Positions 46,657 to 60,804 of a stretch of 64,000 bases of DNA are shown here, one piece after another (within the stretch, counting starts at the first letter, position 1; every line of letters begins with the position of its first letter). The stretch is taken from contig NC_057922.1 of assembly GCF_018873765.1 (NCBI RefSeq), positions 11,111,563 to 11,175,562 on the forward strand, read 5' to 3'. The translations under genes were made by a program, and so were the position numbers. Source of the DNA: Telopea speciosissima. Lineage: Eukaryota > Streptophyta > Magnoliopsida > Proteales > Proteaceae. Under the pieces are notes generated by a model that searched no databases, was not told where the DNA came from, and worked only from the letters and a program-made list of their open reading frames with translations.

Positions 46657-47238
46657 TAATACCATAATATCAAATGTAGAGAAGTTAATAGATCAATCTA
46701 ATTTGATATTCAATAAAAGCCCGAGTCTAGTGGTAATTTTGTAAATAATTTATAAAAATACTTAATATTTAATTATTTATTAATAATTATATATTAAAAT
46801 AATTTTATAAAATTTTTATTTCTCATTAATGGTCGAGATTATCTGAATAAATTATTTCAATGAACTATGGTGGTGACAATAATTTATTCCATACCCTTAG
46901 ATCCATTATAAAAATTATCAAGTGGAGAGGTTGAAATGTAATTAATTCTCTCTTTGAGGGATTATTAGTTATATCCAACATAGAGTGTACTATAAAAGGA
47001 TAGGTTGGTGGCGGTTAAAGCCTGAAAAATCGAAACTGGACCAATCATGACCTATAATGGATCGATTTCGGTTTTAGTTTTGGTTTTGGTTCGAACCTGA
47101 TGTTTCTGCGGTCATTTCTCAGCCCGACCAGATCGATCATTTGGCACCCCTAGATGGGATCACGAGAATACATGATGTTGAGGGTAAAATTGGGGAAAAA
47201 ATTGCAATTCTCCCTCCACTAATATGTTCGCGGTAGAT

Positions 47239-47278
47239 TAGGGTTTTGGAGCCTTTGGTTTGTCCTGGTTTAGGGTTT
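47239..47278 (+). promoter_or_regulatory. Two telo-boxes upstream of RPS11
   Basis: TAGGGTTT occurs at 47239-47246 and again at 47271-47278, about 110 and 70 bases before the RPS11 ATG. The telo-box (AAACCCTA on the other strand) is a known element of plant ribosomal-protein and translation-factor promoters, where it drives expression in dividing cells. Confidence 0.75.
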
Positions 47279-47347
47279 CTGCTGGGTGGTAGTGGTAGGT
47301 CTTCTCTGAGCTTAAGTGTATCTCTATTTCTTTGAGAGTCCTAGACC

Positions 47348-49660
<2,313 letters not shown>

Positions 49661-50386
49661 TTTGAGGTTTCCCATTTTTCTCATAGAGCTAGATGCCATT
49701 GATAATGGGTTTTGACATATTTTTTTGTAGGACTAAGGAGTTTGCCATTTTGAAAGGCTGCAAAATTGTTTTGATTTATCAACTTTTTGTTTTGTTGAAA
49801 TTAATTTCTTTGAGATGCCCAAAATCAAACGAAATATAAGTATATTAGTTGAGTCTGAGTCAGAATGGAGATCTGTGGATTTCTGTGAGTGGCATGAAAA
49901 TGTTGGTGTGATTGGCTATCTTATTACTCGTTTTTTTTTATAGTATGCCAAGGAAAACTAGATTAAGACAGCTGAAATAAATCACATACATCGTCCATAA
50001 GTTATCATGTGTCTTCACTGTAGTTTACCTACTGATCTTACTCTGTATTAAGCATTTGGTTTCTAGTGCCTGATCTCCTGGGGCTAATGGGCAAACCATG
50101 GTTTCTAGTGTGGATGGATGACTTCAATAGGAAAGGACTGTACCCAAACAAAGATAGGTTCTGTTCAAGTGCTAATGAAATTGATCATTCGAATCCATCT
50201 AATAATCTGAAATTTCAAGATATTTTGTGATTAGTTGGAATGATCATCCTCTCTTTTTATTATTTTATTTGATTGGGGGTTGGGAGGGGGTTGTGGTGGG
50301 GTGGGTTTGGGATTTGAGGAGCTGTCTTGTATCAGAAACAAGCAATGATACCAAGGAAAATGAAGCTCTCTGTTGTCACTTGTAAT

Positions 50387-50648
50387 TAGTGGTGTAAATG
50401 AATAGCCGAAATCCGTTTCTGTATCTGAGTCCATATCTGTTTAGTACTATCTGAATTCATTCGAAAGCTAAACGGATGCGGATAGGCTATAGTTATCCGA
50501 AAAATTATATTTACATATGAATGGATAAAATATTCGATTCATCAATGTCCGTTTCTGTTTAGCACTATTGAATCCATTCGATAGCTAATCGGATGCGGAT
50601 GTGGATATAGCACTGTCCGAACCAAATCCGATCCGTTTACAGCCGTAC
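50387..50648. mobile_element. Short hAT-like element with internal duplication
   Basis: The ends are TAGTGGTGTAAATGAATAGC and the complement of TACGGCTGTAAACGGATCGG. Inside, the block CCGTTTCTGT...ATTCGAAAGCTAA...CGGATGCGGAT occurs twice in direct order. Non-coding, about 260 bp; no matching flanks. Confidence 0.55.
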
Positions 50649-51024
50649 TCTAGTATAAATATGAAAGCACATGGTATTTTTATTGTGCAAAATCCAAAAC
50701 TTAATTCATGTGAGGGTTTATGATTTTAATGGATATTCTCTGTTTTTTTATGTAAAAAAATAATATTTAACAATTGATTGATAAGAGTTTTTGTAGTGGC
50801 AAAATTAGAGAATATCTTAGGTCTGGTATTTTTTATTTTTTTTTTGGGTAAACGGTCTGGTATCAGGTTTTGCCACATAAAAGGGTCATTTTATTAATTT
50901 TAGTAATATAGCTTATAATGTATCGGATTTCCTCCCAAATCAGCTTTGATAGGATTTTATTTTCTCTTTCCTAGTTAAAGAATGAGCTCGAATAGAGTTG
51001 ATTAGAGGACAAGGATCCATGTAG

Positions 51025-51063
51025 TCAACCCCATTTAATTGGGATAAGGCTGAGTTGTTGTAT
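51025..51063 (+). mobile_element. 3' tail of an RTE-type LINE or derived SINE
   Basis: CAACCCCATTTAATTGGGAT followed by AAGGCTGAGTTGTTGT is the conserved 3' terminus also seen, inverted, near 41540. Only this tail is recognisable. Confidence 0.6.
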
Positions 51064-51538
51064 AGATATTTTAAAAATGGTTTAGATTGATCTCGTCAAA
51101 TTTAGATCCATCCATATATTCTCCTATAGTTTATGTATTGGCACATCTCTTTGTAGTTTTAGCTGTGTTTTATTTATTTTTTTTGAAGTTTTATTTTTAG
51201 TGATTTATTTTTCACTGAATTTTCAAAGTTTTATTTTATCACTTCACCTCGTCCTTTTAAGAGGCTTTGAAGTTTACCATCCATCGAATTTGCCATTGAC
51301 AGATATTTGTGCTAGTCTAGAAACGTTCTCTAGATTTGTATATAAAAAAAAACTACTACCTAAATAATTTTCCCATTTGTCAGGATTTTCTGAAGTCCTA
51401 CCTTCCTATCCAGCTTAGCCATTCCACGGAAAAGGACCAACCACTTCAACCACCTCACTCATTTGTGGTTCTTTCTTATCAAAAAAAAAAAAAAAGTGTG
51501 GTTCTTCACCTTGGTAGCCGGGGGTTTTAAACTAGAAA

Positions 51539-51724
51539 AAAGGACAAAAGAACGTTACCATGTGCAGTGTACTGCTCCTGCATGGAGCCACAGGGTTGCG
51601 CAAAACAATCAATACGCCTCATGGAAAGGTGGAAAATCCCAGGGGTGCGGAGATCATTTCGCGTGTCTGTGTCTAGACATAGGGGCAGTGCACCGTACCC
51701 ACCCAGATAATGTTCTCTTTCCCT
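51539..51724. mobile_element. Short inverted-repeat element, TGTCTAGACATAG family (copy 2)
   Basis: The left end AAGGACAAAAGAACGTTACC pairs with the complement of the right end, AGGGAAAGAGAACATTATC. It contains GTGTCTAGACATAGGGGCAG, shared with the copies at 31891-32085 and 59941-60139. Confidence 0.7.
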
Positions 51725-52597
51725 AAAAAAATAGAGAAAAGAGATTATTCTTTCTTGTACCCCAGACTCCTACAACAAAAATATAGCCAGCCCCAAAATT
51801 TGCATCACAAATACAAAGAGATTTGTAAAATGGACAGGGAAAGTTCAACGATGTTAATTAGAAGTTCATTGAAACCATATTACAATTAACAAAGAATAAA
51901 CAGGAGGAATGGAACATATGAACTCCAAGAATCAAGGTCTATGAGTTTGAGAGCATGAAGAACAAGAATGGATACTGCAGCACCAATGGCTTCAGTAAGA
52001 GTTGGTCAACTACAATTTCTTTATCTAGTTTGAGGTTAATTATACCCTAATTTAGCATAAATCCTGGTCCAAAAGCCAAAGAGAATTCACTTTCAGGAGT
52101 TCTGGTTTTCTGCAAAATGAGAATGTGCAGTAACAGTGTTGCTGCTACAAAATAGCCCTGCTCCCACATCTCTTCACTTCTGCATCTTTCCTAGTAGTAG
52201 GGACTCGGGACATTTATTCAGTGTACCAACTCTTTTGATACATGGTCTGATCTAGGCAGCTTAAAGCAATCGGGAGGTTTATAAGTCGAAAACCAACAAT
52301 TAGGTGCATCTATAACCTCAAAATCGATGAACCTGCAAACTCTTCTCCCAGATATGACAAGGCTTAAGCAACCACCTCTACAATTCTTTGAATTCTCTCA
52401 TCCATGTCAACTCTTCTTTCACATTTGCACGTAATTTACCTGAAAGGTGGAACTCGAGATAATCCTAAGCTCGAAAATACCTCGTTAAAGACTCCACTTA
52501 ATTTGCTTTATCTGCAACTATCCACTCCTTTCTGAAAACCCAATTACAAACAGCACTTTGTGGGCACTTCTGTAAGATACTTTAAGCTCATAAACCA

Positions 52598-54103
52598 TCA
52601 TAAAGGCTCGCTATCAGATCCTCCACCCAACGTCTTCGTGCCCAACTCTTTCCGTGGCTTAGCGGAGAGCCCTCTTTCCAACATCTCTTCATCATACTTC
52701 CGAGCTACGTCAATCATTCCTTTCTGCACCAGTGCATCAATCAGAGCATTGTAAGCAAATTCGTCTGGACTGCACCCAAGCTCCTTCATCTTGTCCCAAA
52801 CAACAAAAACTGGTCGAAGAAAGCCCCATCTTCCAAATTTCCTCATAAGCATCACATAAGTATCCATTCTTGGACTCACTCCTCTCTCAATCATCACCTC
52901 AAACAGGTTAAGAATCTCTTTCGGCCTATTAAGGCATCCAAAAAAACAGTGATACGTAATCACATTGGGTACACAACCCCTCTGAGGCATTTGATCGAGC
53001 ACTGAATAGGCTTGCCTCAATCTTCCAGATTGACACAGAAGTTTGATAATTGTGTTGTAAGTTACAATGTTTGGTTTGCAACCCAAGTCCCACATCTCAC
53101 GATATAGTCTGATGGCAGAGTCCACGCCATCCAAGAGACCCATAGCTTGAACGACTGTGTTATATGCCACTACATCTAGTTGAAGTCCCTTATTCTTCAT
53201 CTCTTTATACAATTTAACTGCTTTCCAAGGTTTCCCAGACTTGCAGAGGATATCCATGTAGATGGAGTAGGAATGAAGATCACGAGTAACACCCTTCCGT
53301 TCCATCTCTTCCCAGAATTCTCTGCACTTACTCCACCAACCCATCTTATACCAACCTCGAAGAACCATGTTGTACAACTTGGTGTTGATGGGATAAGGTG
53401 AATCTTTTCCCAAACACAGTTCTTCGGCTTCAATCACATGCTTGTACTCGCAGAGCGCGTCGATGAGATAGGAGAAGGAGGTTTCATCCTTCAAATCAAA
53501 CTCCTCTGCCCGACCGTAAGCAGAGATTGCTTCTGCAACCATATGGGCTGACACATACCGCTTGAACATGATCCGGAAAGTTGTGTGATCGGGCAGGGAA
53601 GACCCATCTTTACTCCTTCGTTCGACCAAATTCCAGGCGAGATCGAACTCAAAGAATTTGCCCAGAACGTCAATCATTCGGTTGTAGGTATCAACAGTGT
53701 GTTGGAACTGGCAATCGTTCTCGACCCAGTTGAAGAATTCAAAGGCACGTTTCCAATCATTGCCGTAGCTGGAGATTGTCTCTGCAACCGTTTTCACATC
53801 AAAATCGATCGCGGAAGGCTTATTACTGTTTTTACCACGGAAAGCCTTAGAATCCTGTCTCATCGACCTCGAAGCGTCACCACCATAACGCGTTCTAGAA
53901 TTTTGTATCAGGGTTTCCGTCGAAAATTGACTGTTTGGTGTGGAACAGTTGAAGTTCAGGAAGATTTGAATGCGAGAGAATAGTGAAGGAGAGAACAGAA
54001 AGGGATTAGGGAAACGCTTTGAGGGCAGAAAGAGCATTCTCTTCTGCTCATTAATCTTCTCTGAACTCGAAGATGAATCTCTTCTGTACTCGTTCTGTTT
54101 CAA
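52598..54103 (-). CDS. Mitochondrial-type P-class pentatricopeptide repeat protein
   Basis: P-class PPR proteins bind organellar RNA in sequence-specific fashion and act in splicing, stability or translation. This is one uninterrupted frame of up to 501 residues, intronless like most PPR genes. The sequence resembles Arabidopsis At1g80550: SYGNDWKRAFEFFNWVE, DTYNRMIDVLGKFFEFDLAW, TFRIMFKRYVSAHMVAEAI, KLYNMVLRGWYKMGWWSKCR, SYSIYMDILCKSGKPWKAVK and YNALIDALVQKGMIDVARKY. About ten 35-residue helical repeats run from residue 130 to 480. The frame is open from residue 1 (MKQNEYRRD), but residues 23 onward (MLFLPSKRFPNPFLFSPSLF) are hydrophobic and Arg-rich like a mitochondrial presequence, so the true start is probably 54037. 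There is no DYW or E domain, so it is not a typical RNA-editing PPR. Confidence 0.92.
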   Translation of the reverse strand: MKQNEYRRDSSSSSEKINEQKRMLFLPSKRFPNPFLFSPSLFSRIQIFLNFNCSTPNSQFSTETLIQNSRTRYGGDASRSMRQDSKAFRGKNSNKPSAIDFDVKTVAETISSYGNDWKRAFEFFNWVENDCQFQHTVDTYNRMIDVLGKFFEFDLAWNLVERRSKDGSSLPDHTTFRIMFKRYVSAHMVAEAISAYGRAEEFDLKDETSFSYLIDALCEYKHVIEAEELCLGKDSPYPINTKLYNMVLRGWYKMGWWSKCREFWEEMERKGVTRDLHSYSIYMDILCKSGKPWKAVKLYKEMKNKGLQLDVVAYNTVVQAMGLLDGVDSAIRLYREMWDLGCKPNIVTYNTIIKLLCQSGRLRQAYSVLDQMPQRGCVPNVITYHCFFGCLNRPKEILNLFEVMIERGVSPRMDTYVMLMRKFGRWGFLRPVFVVWDKMKELGCSPDEFAYNALIDALVQKGMIDVARKYDEEMLERGLSAKPRKELGTKTLGGGSDSEPL

Positions 54104-54943
54104 CTAGACTCGCCAAGTTGGAGAATTCTTCAACGTTGATTCGAACAAGAAGTAAAGAGAATTATCACTTATATGGGTTGTGACATGTTGGGCCTACCCA
54201 AGCCCACCCATTCCTTACACAGAGAACTAGTTTTTATTTTGACCTAAAAGTGAGTTTGGGCTGGCTTAAGACTCATTTGCCACTCTTTTTTACTTGTAGA
54301 TACACCTCTATCTATGGAGTGTATATACCATGGAGCATGGTTTCATCATGTCATTTAGCCTTTAGGGCATTTCTCCCCTCCCCTACCCCCCCCCCCCCCA
54401 AAAAAAAATTGTAAGTAAAAATTCCCAAGAGGCTCCTAAGTTTGATCAAACGACTTTCTATTGATTTGGAGATGATAGTAAATCAACTGATCATATCATG
54501 GATTACATTATCCTTTTCTTTGCCTTTTGACTGGCTGATGAGAGGGTTTCATAAGATCAAGAAGGTCAATGTCAGCCCAAGTCATGCCTTAGGGACTTAT
54601 TAGCTTATCCAATGCAACATGTTCAAAGCAATCTGAGTGGGATCACTCTGCTTTACATTGAGCTACTGACAAGATTAGCTACTTTGGATTGAGTCCAGGT
54701 TGATCTGGGCCAAACTTCTACTCTATATTCATCTCAAACATGTAGATATTAAAGTTAGGATGGTTTCACAATGGCATCTATTGTTGATCAGAGCACACAC
54801 AAAGGTGGCAGAGAAAAACTTTTACTATTTGGTACTCAATTTTTAGTGGAAATTAACACATTTATATTTTGGCACTTCAGCAGTTCAGTGACAATTTCAT
54901 TCTAGACGATAGGCAATCCTGTAGAGAGAAAGAGAGGAAGTAA
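54104..54943. other. Spacer between the NPH3-like and PPR genes
   Basis: About 840 bases that must contain the PPR promoter and the NPH3-like 3' UTR, since both genes run leftward. It has a C14-A tract at 54386-54408. Nothing else is recognised. Confidence 0.6.
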
Positions 54944-56876
54944 TCAGAGTGAAGAATCATCGTCCCTTGGCTGCATGCTCTTCTTTTTCTTAACATGGCA
55001 GTCATAGTCGTGAATGCTACAGCTGCAACCAAGCTTCCTCTTCAATTGTTTCCATAGGTTCTCCTTATCCTTCTTGAGTGCAGGACGTCCACCCACCTCA
55101 ATCTCCCTTTTCATTCTATAGCATTCCTTCTCCAACTCCATCACCCTCCCATCCATCTCCTCCATCTCTATCCTCACCTCCTCTTCTTCCCCATCACCTA
55201 CCACCACCACCTTCTCCTCATCCCTTCCCCACCGCTCCTCTAAATCTTGCATTTCATTGGAAACTATGTCCCTCAGATCCAATTGCTCTGCAAACAGCAC
55301 TTGCACCATCACCCGCAGCGGCAGTCTCTGATTTTTTGCGGCATGTTCACGTGCTGCTGCTGACATCTTTTGGATATCCAGCATCCTGCAAACCTCCTCT
55401 TTCTCTGACTCTGTCAGGTACCCATGCTTCTCCAAGTAAATATCAATGCCTCTGTATATCCCATCAGAATTTCGTTGAGTCCCTTGTGATGCAGCAACCG
55501 ACATCTCTGCTAACAATATAAATGTATCCTTTTGCATATCAATATCCCCAGCAACCTCTGCCAAGAACTCATCCATCAGCACTGCAACTGTGATGAGCCT
55601 AGATGGGTCATCTTTGGATGCGTAATTGCGATAGAAGTTCTTCAAAATTCTCTTGACGCACTCCTTGTCATACTGCATTTCCCTGGCGTAACTTTGGCAA
55701 GGTATTAATAAATCTTCTACTGTAGCTTCATCAAGTTGTTTCCCAATCCTAAGCTCCAACCCATTTATGCAGTCCGAGCTAGCTTCCAAGGTGAATGCTG
55801 CTCTAAGCATTTCAAAGAGTAATTTGCAAGGTATCAGGCTTCTTTTATCAGGCAACAGCCTTTGCACAACTTCAATGACTTCCCTCTGAGGGACCATCTT
55901 CATGTACATCACTACACCTGCCTCTCCACTTTCTGTGAAAGCCCACTTCTTTGCATACTGGAAAAGTGAACCAGCTATGTATTCTGATCGGACACCATGC
56001 TGAATAATGGACAACATGATGAGCTCATAAAGACAGAGAGGCAACGTGTTCAAATCTTCTGATTGACATTCGTGAACAAAAAGTCTCCTTGAAATCCTCC
56101 TCTGCTCATTTTTTCTGTTGCTGTTGTCATTAATGTCTTCTTGGATTGGATGCTGAATTGGTCCACCGAGAAGGTGGGGATCAGCTAGTGCCTTCTTGGT
56201 TATAGAATCCAAGCAGGCATTGATCAAACCAACAAAGGAAGATTCCTTAAGAAAATGCTCTGTGGATCGGAAGGCTTTGATGGATTCATTCCAGCTCGGA
56301 AGGACTCTTTCCTCGAAGAAGGCAAGAGTCTTTTTTAAGAGGTTATTGGGGCTGTGAGCTTCTGTCATAGCTAGATAGTAAGCAAGACAGGCAAGAGGGA
56401 CAACATTACTGGCAGAGAGATTCAATTCACAACCATAGAAGAACCTTGCAACAAGCTCAAAAGTTTTCAAGTCCCCAGGGATGTCTGGGAGTGAAAGGGA
56501 AGGCTTCTCTTCATGTTGACTCTCTTTGAGTAAGATGGCTAGTTTAGCTGATTTTGAGACCACGAGTTCCTGCATTCATAGAAATGAGGAAAAAGAAGAT
56601 GAGCAAGAAAGGGAAGTATGCAAGTAACAAATGGTTGTCGGGCTGTGTTTGAGGCTTTGTTCTTACTCTGTTTAGTCTGAAGATCCTACCATGTACATGA
56701 AGATGGAGGTCACATGGTGATGTAGACTCCAAATTACTAAACCCAACAATAAGAGAGATCCCAAATTCAGATTCCAATCAAGAACAATAAAGAAAGCATT
56801 AGTACATTAAAACTATTATATTGCGGAAAAAAAGAAAGAGACAGAAAGGAACCAACCCAGATGATTCTCTGGCCAT
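54944..56876 (-). CDS. BTB/POZ and NPH3-domain protein (NPH3/RPT2-like family)
   Basis: NRL proteins are plant adaptors for CUL3 E3 ligases and partners of phototropins or auxin-transport components at the plasma membrane. Three coding exons on the minus strand, 56857-56876, 56667-56736 and 54944-56569, join in phase to 571 residues. Residues 1-110 form the BTB fold (CDLHLHVHGRIFRLNRELVV, SLPDIPGDLKTFELVARFFY). The NPH3 domain follows: VLPSWNESIKAFRSTEHFL, PQREVIEVVQRLLPDKRSLI, FEMLRAAFTLEASSDC, YRGIDIYLEKHGYLTESEKE and NQRLPLRVMVQVLFAEQLDL. The C-terminus has a charged coiled coil (residues about 460-530) and a basic, Cys-containing tail with KKKK. The 20-base first exon (MARESSG) is inferred from a GT donor after TCTGG and the AG at 56737; the reading before that acceptor lacks an ATG in frame. 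Subfamily not assigned. Confidence 0.92.
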
Positions 56877-57949
56877 TTTACTTGTCTTGCTTCTCCTGTG
56901 GTTTGTCGTCTTGGATTTGCAGTGAGGAAGAAACAGGGATCACACAACAAACAGACCCTGATTTCATTTCATCAGATAACTCTGTTACTGTTCTAGAACT
57001 ACAATCTTTAACATCTGTTGCCAACTACTTTTTATGGATGACTGTCTGGTCATTTATTAGGAATTAGAGACAACATTAACAATGTAATTTCTAGTAGTGA
57101 CCAATCAAACTAAAGGGATTGGTTTCCGACATGCCCATATATCGAATGATGCTTCTACCTACTTCACTAAGCAAATACTTGTGAAAATGGCTTTGCATTG
57201 TAAGGGCTCTTGTGTTAAGAGATGGCACTTAGCTTATCAATTTCTCAAATCCAGTTGGGGCTTCGGATCAGAGATTGGAAAACCATAGATTTTTAGAATT
57301 CAGTTAAAGTTTCCATTTATTTAAAATAAATCTAGATAAATGTTGAAGAGGGGGGAGGGGGGACTTACGAGAACTTAGTTAAGTAAGGTGAGACAGTTGG
57401 GTAATGTTCACTCATCAAACGGTTCTCAGATGTGTTGCAGAGAAAAAAATGATAGTAAGGAACTTCAATGTGGGTCAGAGCTTCTAGACTAAGAAATGAT
57501 CACAACAAACCAAATAGACTTACGGAAGGCTGATGCCTGAGAAGAAAGATTGGCACTAAATATTTGAAGCTATATATGAGGTGGGTGCACAGTGTCAAGG
57601 TGTTTCTGGTCTAGGTGGGTTAGGTGGTCGCTTCAGAGATTACAGAATGATTCAATTATCTTCCAAGAACAGAGAAACCTAAAACAAATTGAAATAACCA
57701 ATATTCACTGCTTATAAACTGATCACTTTGGTCGGACTTTCTGAAATATGAACCCAAAGCAAGAAGTTATCTTAGTCCTATTGCTCTTGATTCCTTCTCA
57801 TCTTGCCCCTAACAAAATCGAATTCAGAAAATAATGTTTAACCATTAACAAATTCCTGGAGTCTAAAATTGAGGAGTTCAAGTCAATAACTGAGAGCTAG
57901 GGAAGGTGAAAGAAAGTCGTACCTTGTTTGCTTCTTACTAATTTATGTT

Positions 57950-57990
<41 letters not shown>

Positions 57991-59940
57991 GAGGTTTTAA
58001 GAGGAGGGTGGGTGAGAGTGAAAGTGATTTGATTGAAGACGTTAATGGAGAAAGATGAGTACGTTGGGGCTGGTTTGCTGAAGCTGTGAGAGTTTTTAGG
58101 ACGTGAAGAGTGGGAGTTAGTTATGCAGAGAAAGTTAGACTGCTAGTGTGAGAGTGTGTGGGACCTATCTCAATTTCAAACTCTTCCCTTAAAACGTCGT
58201 TGAGAATAATTGAGACCGCCCAATAGCAAGTTGCCACTTGGAAGTAAAAAAGGAAGGAGAGGAGAGAGAGAGAGGACATGATGAAAAGAACTGGCACAGC
58301 CAGAGGGCATTTGTTCTGTCAGGCTAAGGGAGTCAGTTGGATCTGGGCCTATGCGGAGCCCAGACCAATCAAGTTAATGGGCCGAACTCAATAAAAGCTC
58401 ATTCATAAATCAGGTGGGTTGTGACTAACCTTATTGCCATTGCGCCCTCTCTTGGGATTCGAAAAATAATACAAAACTGACCCCCATCCCCAAAGAAAAC
58501 CTTTATTGATTTGTTATTAATGACTCATAAGCTATACACCATAATTGGAAAATATGGTTTTAACTAAGGTAGTCACTTAAGTCGAGTTAAAAACATGAAA
58601 ATTGTCAAGAGTCATGAAGACTTGCCTAGGTTTTCTGGATTAAATAATACCCATGAAACTATTGATTTTTAAATGACAACTAAATCGAGTAAAAAACACA
58701 TGAAAATTGTCCAAGAGTTATGAAGACTTGCCTAGGTTTAAGAAATGACAACTAAATCACGTCCGAGTCATTCCGAGTTTGCATTGATTCATTGTTTTTG
58801 CCCAAGTCATGTTAAACTCATTGATTTGGTTTTTTTTCTTCTCTCTCTTTTTTCTTTAATTGGCTCACATATTATTCCTAGACCATAGGTTTGGTCTATA
58901 ACTAAACAAAATTTTAGAATTTTTATTTATTTTCTTCAATATTAGTCTTTTTTTTCTTTTCTTTTCTTTTCACTTGTGAAGCAACCATGGCCTCAATTCC
59001 TCTTCACTTGGTGAAGGAGAAAAAAATGAAGATATTACAAAAAAGAAAAGATAATACGATTGATATGGTGAGCTTTTAATTTGACCGAATCGAAAAACTG
59101 GTTTTCCAACTATGCTATAAACAAGAGATCATAGGGTGAGCTAATTAATTTGATCAGTCAAGTAAAACGTTCAATAAAAATCTGTAAATTGCGAGGTGTT
59201 ACCATTACTTGTTTGCCAAATATTTCTTTATTGGCCATATTTATAACATAAAAGACAGAAATGATCGCCCACCTGATGTTTTCTTGCGCTCCTATTGGTC
59301 CCGCACATGTAGAAGCCACGCTCTCTCACACGAAACACTTCCCCATTATTCTATCCACCGGCAGGTCTTACTGACCATATGGCAAATGGGTTTTGCTAGT
59401 GCTAAGCCCTCTCATGACTCCTTGACAAGTGAAACTTCACTTCTACTGGTTGAGATTACACCACATCATCACCAACTAACACCCCTCATAACATGTGTCA
59501 CGGGTCATTTTCCGGTCCAAACACAACTTTAAATGTTCAAACCAACATTGATGACATAAGAAAGACCTAGAAATGGACATAAAGGCTACTAAAATCCATT
59601 TGCATACGACAAATGATCAAACAAATAAGGACTAATTTTAAAGAAAAGTAAAAGGGAAGAAAGGAAATGTAATGTTAGACACATACTCCTTTTATACAAA
59701 GCAAAGCAAAGCAAAGCAAAATATCGAAGGACATTGGGCTTGCATCATCTTTTCCAATTGCCAATAATTGTAGTTTGACATTCACTTACTGCCCTTTCAA
59801 CTGAAAGGAGAAGTATATATTACAAATTTGTATTCAAAAGATCCCAAATAGAAAAGTTTTTGTTTTTTTGATGGATTTAATTCGATGGGCCCTCATAAGT
59901 TCAACCCATGTGATGTGATTTTATTTTATTTGTATTTTCA
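56877..59940. other. Upstream region of the NPH3-like gene and intergenic DNA
   Basis: The promoter of the leftward NPH3-like gene lies here, with a GA microsatellite at 57954-57986 (CT in the gene's sense) about 1.1 kb upstream of its ATG. If the 5' UTR is interrupted by an intron, that tract could mark the real transcription start zone. No other gene is supported; open frames at 56861-57288 and 59209-59532 have no recognisable domain. Confidence 0.55.
57954..57986. repeat. (GA)n microsatellite
   Basis: Sixteen uninterrupted GA units. Confidence 0.95.
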
Positions 59941-60139
59941 AGAAAGAAAACGCTACCTGAGCACATGTGGTGCGCTACGCTGTTATTTCTGTGCCTAGAC
60001 ATAGGGGCATGTGTTATGACCATCGTGTTCTCAGGATTTTTCTCTTTCTAGGAGGTGCAGCGGTCATTTTTACACACCCCCTTAGGTTTGGGCACAGGGT
60101 AGTACATCACACATGTCCAAGTAGTGTTCTTTCTCCCTT
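59941..60139. mobile_element. Short inverted-repeat element, TGCCTAGACATAG family (copy 3)
   Basis: The left end AGAAAGAAAACGCTACCTGA pairs with the complement of AAGGGAGAAAGAACACTACT. It contains TGTGCCTAGACATAGGGGCA like copies 1 and 2. About 200 bp, non-coding. Confidence 0.7.
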
Positions 60140-60308
60140 AAATTTAATTGGGGATGTTAGGCAACAAAAGAACAATAATTAAAAGAGAGAAGATTCTCTG
60201 AGCAAGCAGCAAAGGAGAGTGTACCAATGAGGTGTGATTAATGGTATCACATATAGGAGGGTGGCGGGGTCATTTCATATAAGACGGAGAGAGACATAGA
60301 GGTGCTAG

Positions 60309-60574
60309 ACATGGGTGTCAATTGGTTGGTTTGATCCTGTTGTAATTGGGCTAAATCAATTTCAGGATGGTAATAGGCTAAACCGAAATCAAATCATTGA
60401 GCTAAAAAGTCGGTCTGAATTGATTTTTATCGGTTTTAACTCAGGTTTTATATTGGTTTCAGTTTTTACCGGTTAAATAAAACCTAAACCCAAACCAAAT
60501 CGATGTGTGTGTAATTTGTCTGAACTGGTCAATTTTGGTCAGCCCATCAATTCGGGTTGGAAATTGACATTCCT
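60309..60574. mobile_element. Non-autonomous hAT-like element
   Basis: It begins ACATGGGTGTCAATTGG and ends in the complement of AGGAATGTCAATTTCC. The flanks GGTGCTAG (60301-60308) and AGTGCTAG (60575-60582) match at seven of eight positions. Its inside has GGTTTTAAC/ACCGGTTAAA-type motifs and no coding content. Part of the same family seems to recur at 63560-63870. Confidence 0.7.
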
Positions 60575-60657
60575 AGTGCTAGCATACCTTGCCCCTTCCT
60601 TGGCAGCTCAGAGAACCTATTATTAAACCCAAAAAAAAAAAAAAGAGAGAAAATGTT

Positions 60658-60804
60658 GGGTATGCTAGTAGTATACCGTAAGCTAGCACCCTATGCGTGT
60701 ATCTCTTTCTTCCTCCCTTTGAGGGATAAAAGAATCATTTCAAAGTGGAAAAGAGAGAGATTAACACATAGGGTGCTAGCTTACGGTATACTGCTAGCAT
60801 ACCC
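60658..60804. mobile_element. Miniature element with about 42-bp near-perfect inverted repeats
   Basis: The left arm GGGTATGCTAGTAGTATACC continues through GTAAGCTAGCACCCTATGCG; the right arm is its complement with two or three changes. Total length is 147 bp, so more than half of it is arm. The fresh-looking arms suggest recent activity. Fragments GTGCTAGCATACC just left, at 60576-60588, resemble the same arm, hinting at an older copy split by the hAT-like element. Confidence 0.8.

Larger units (their letters stand above)
44653..47238. other. Intergenic region, peptide gene to RPS11
   Basis: CT microsatellites (around 45066-45082 and 45172-45184), two inverted-repeat elements, a SINE remnant and an (AT)n run lie here, listed separately. 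No further gene is supported. 47010-47155 is a degenerate stretch of TTTCGGTTTTAG motifs ending in the complement of TAGGGGTGCCAAATG, likely a hAT-type remnant. Confidence 0.55.
49661..52597. other. Intergenic region between RPS11 and the PPR gene
   Basis: This should contain the 3' UTRs of both convergent genes. Inverted-repeat elements at 50387-50648 and 51539-51724 and a LINE 3' tail at 51025-51063 are listed separately. No other gene is seen. Confidence 0.6.

Noticed and set aside
53585-53983. 132-residue plus-strand frame
   Set aside because: Antisense to the PPR gene; no domain and no conserved start.
55078-55521. 147-residue Pro/Ser-rich plus-strand frame
   Set aside because: It is the antisense shadow of the NPH3-like coding exon.
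59209-59532. 107-residue plus-strand frame
   Set aside because: No signal peptide, domain or splice context; likely chance.
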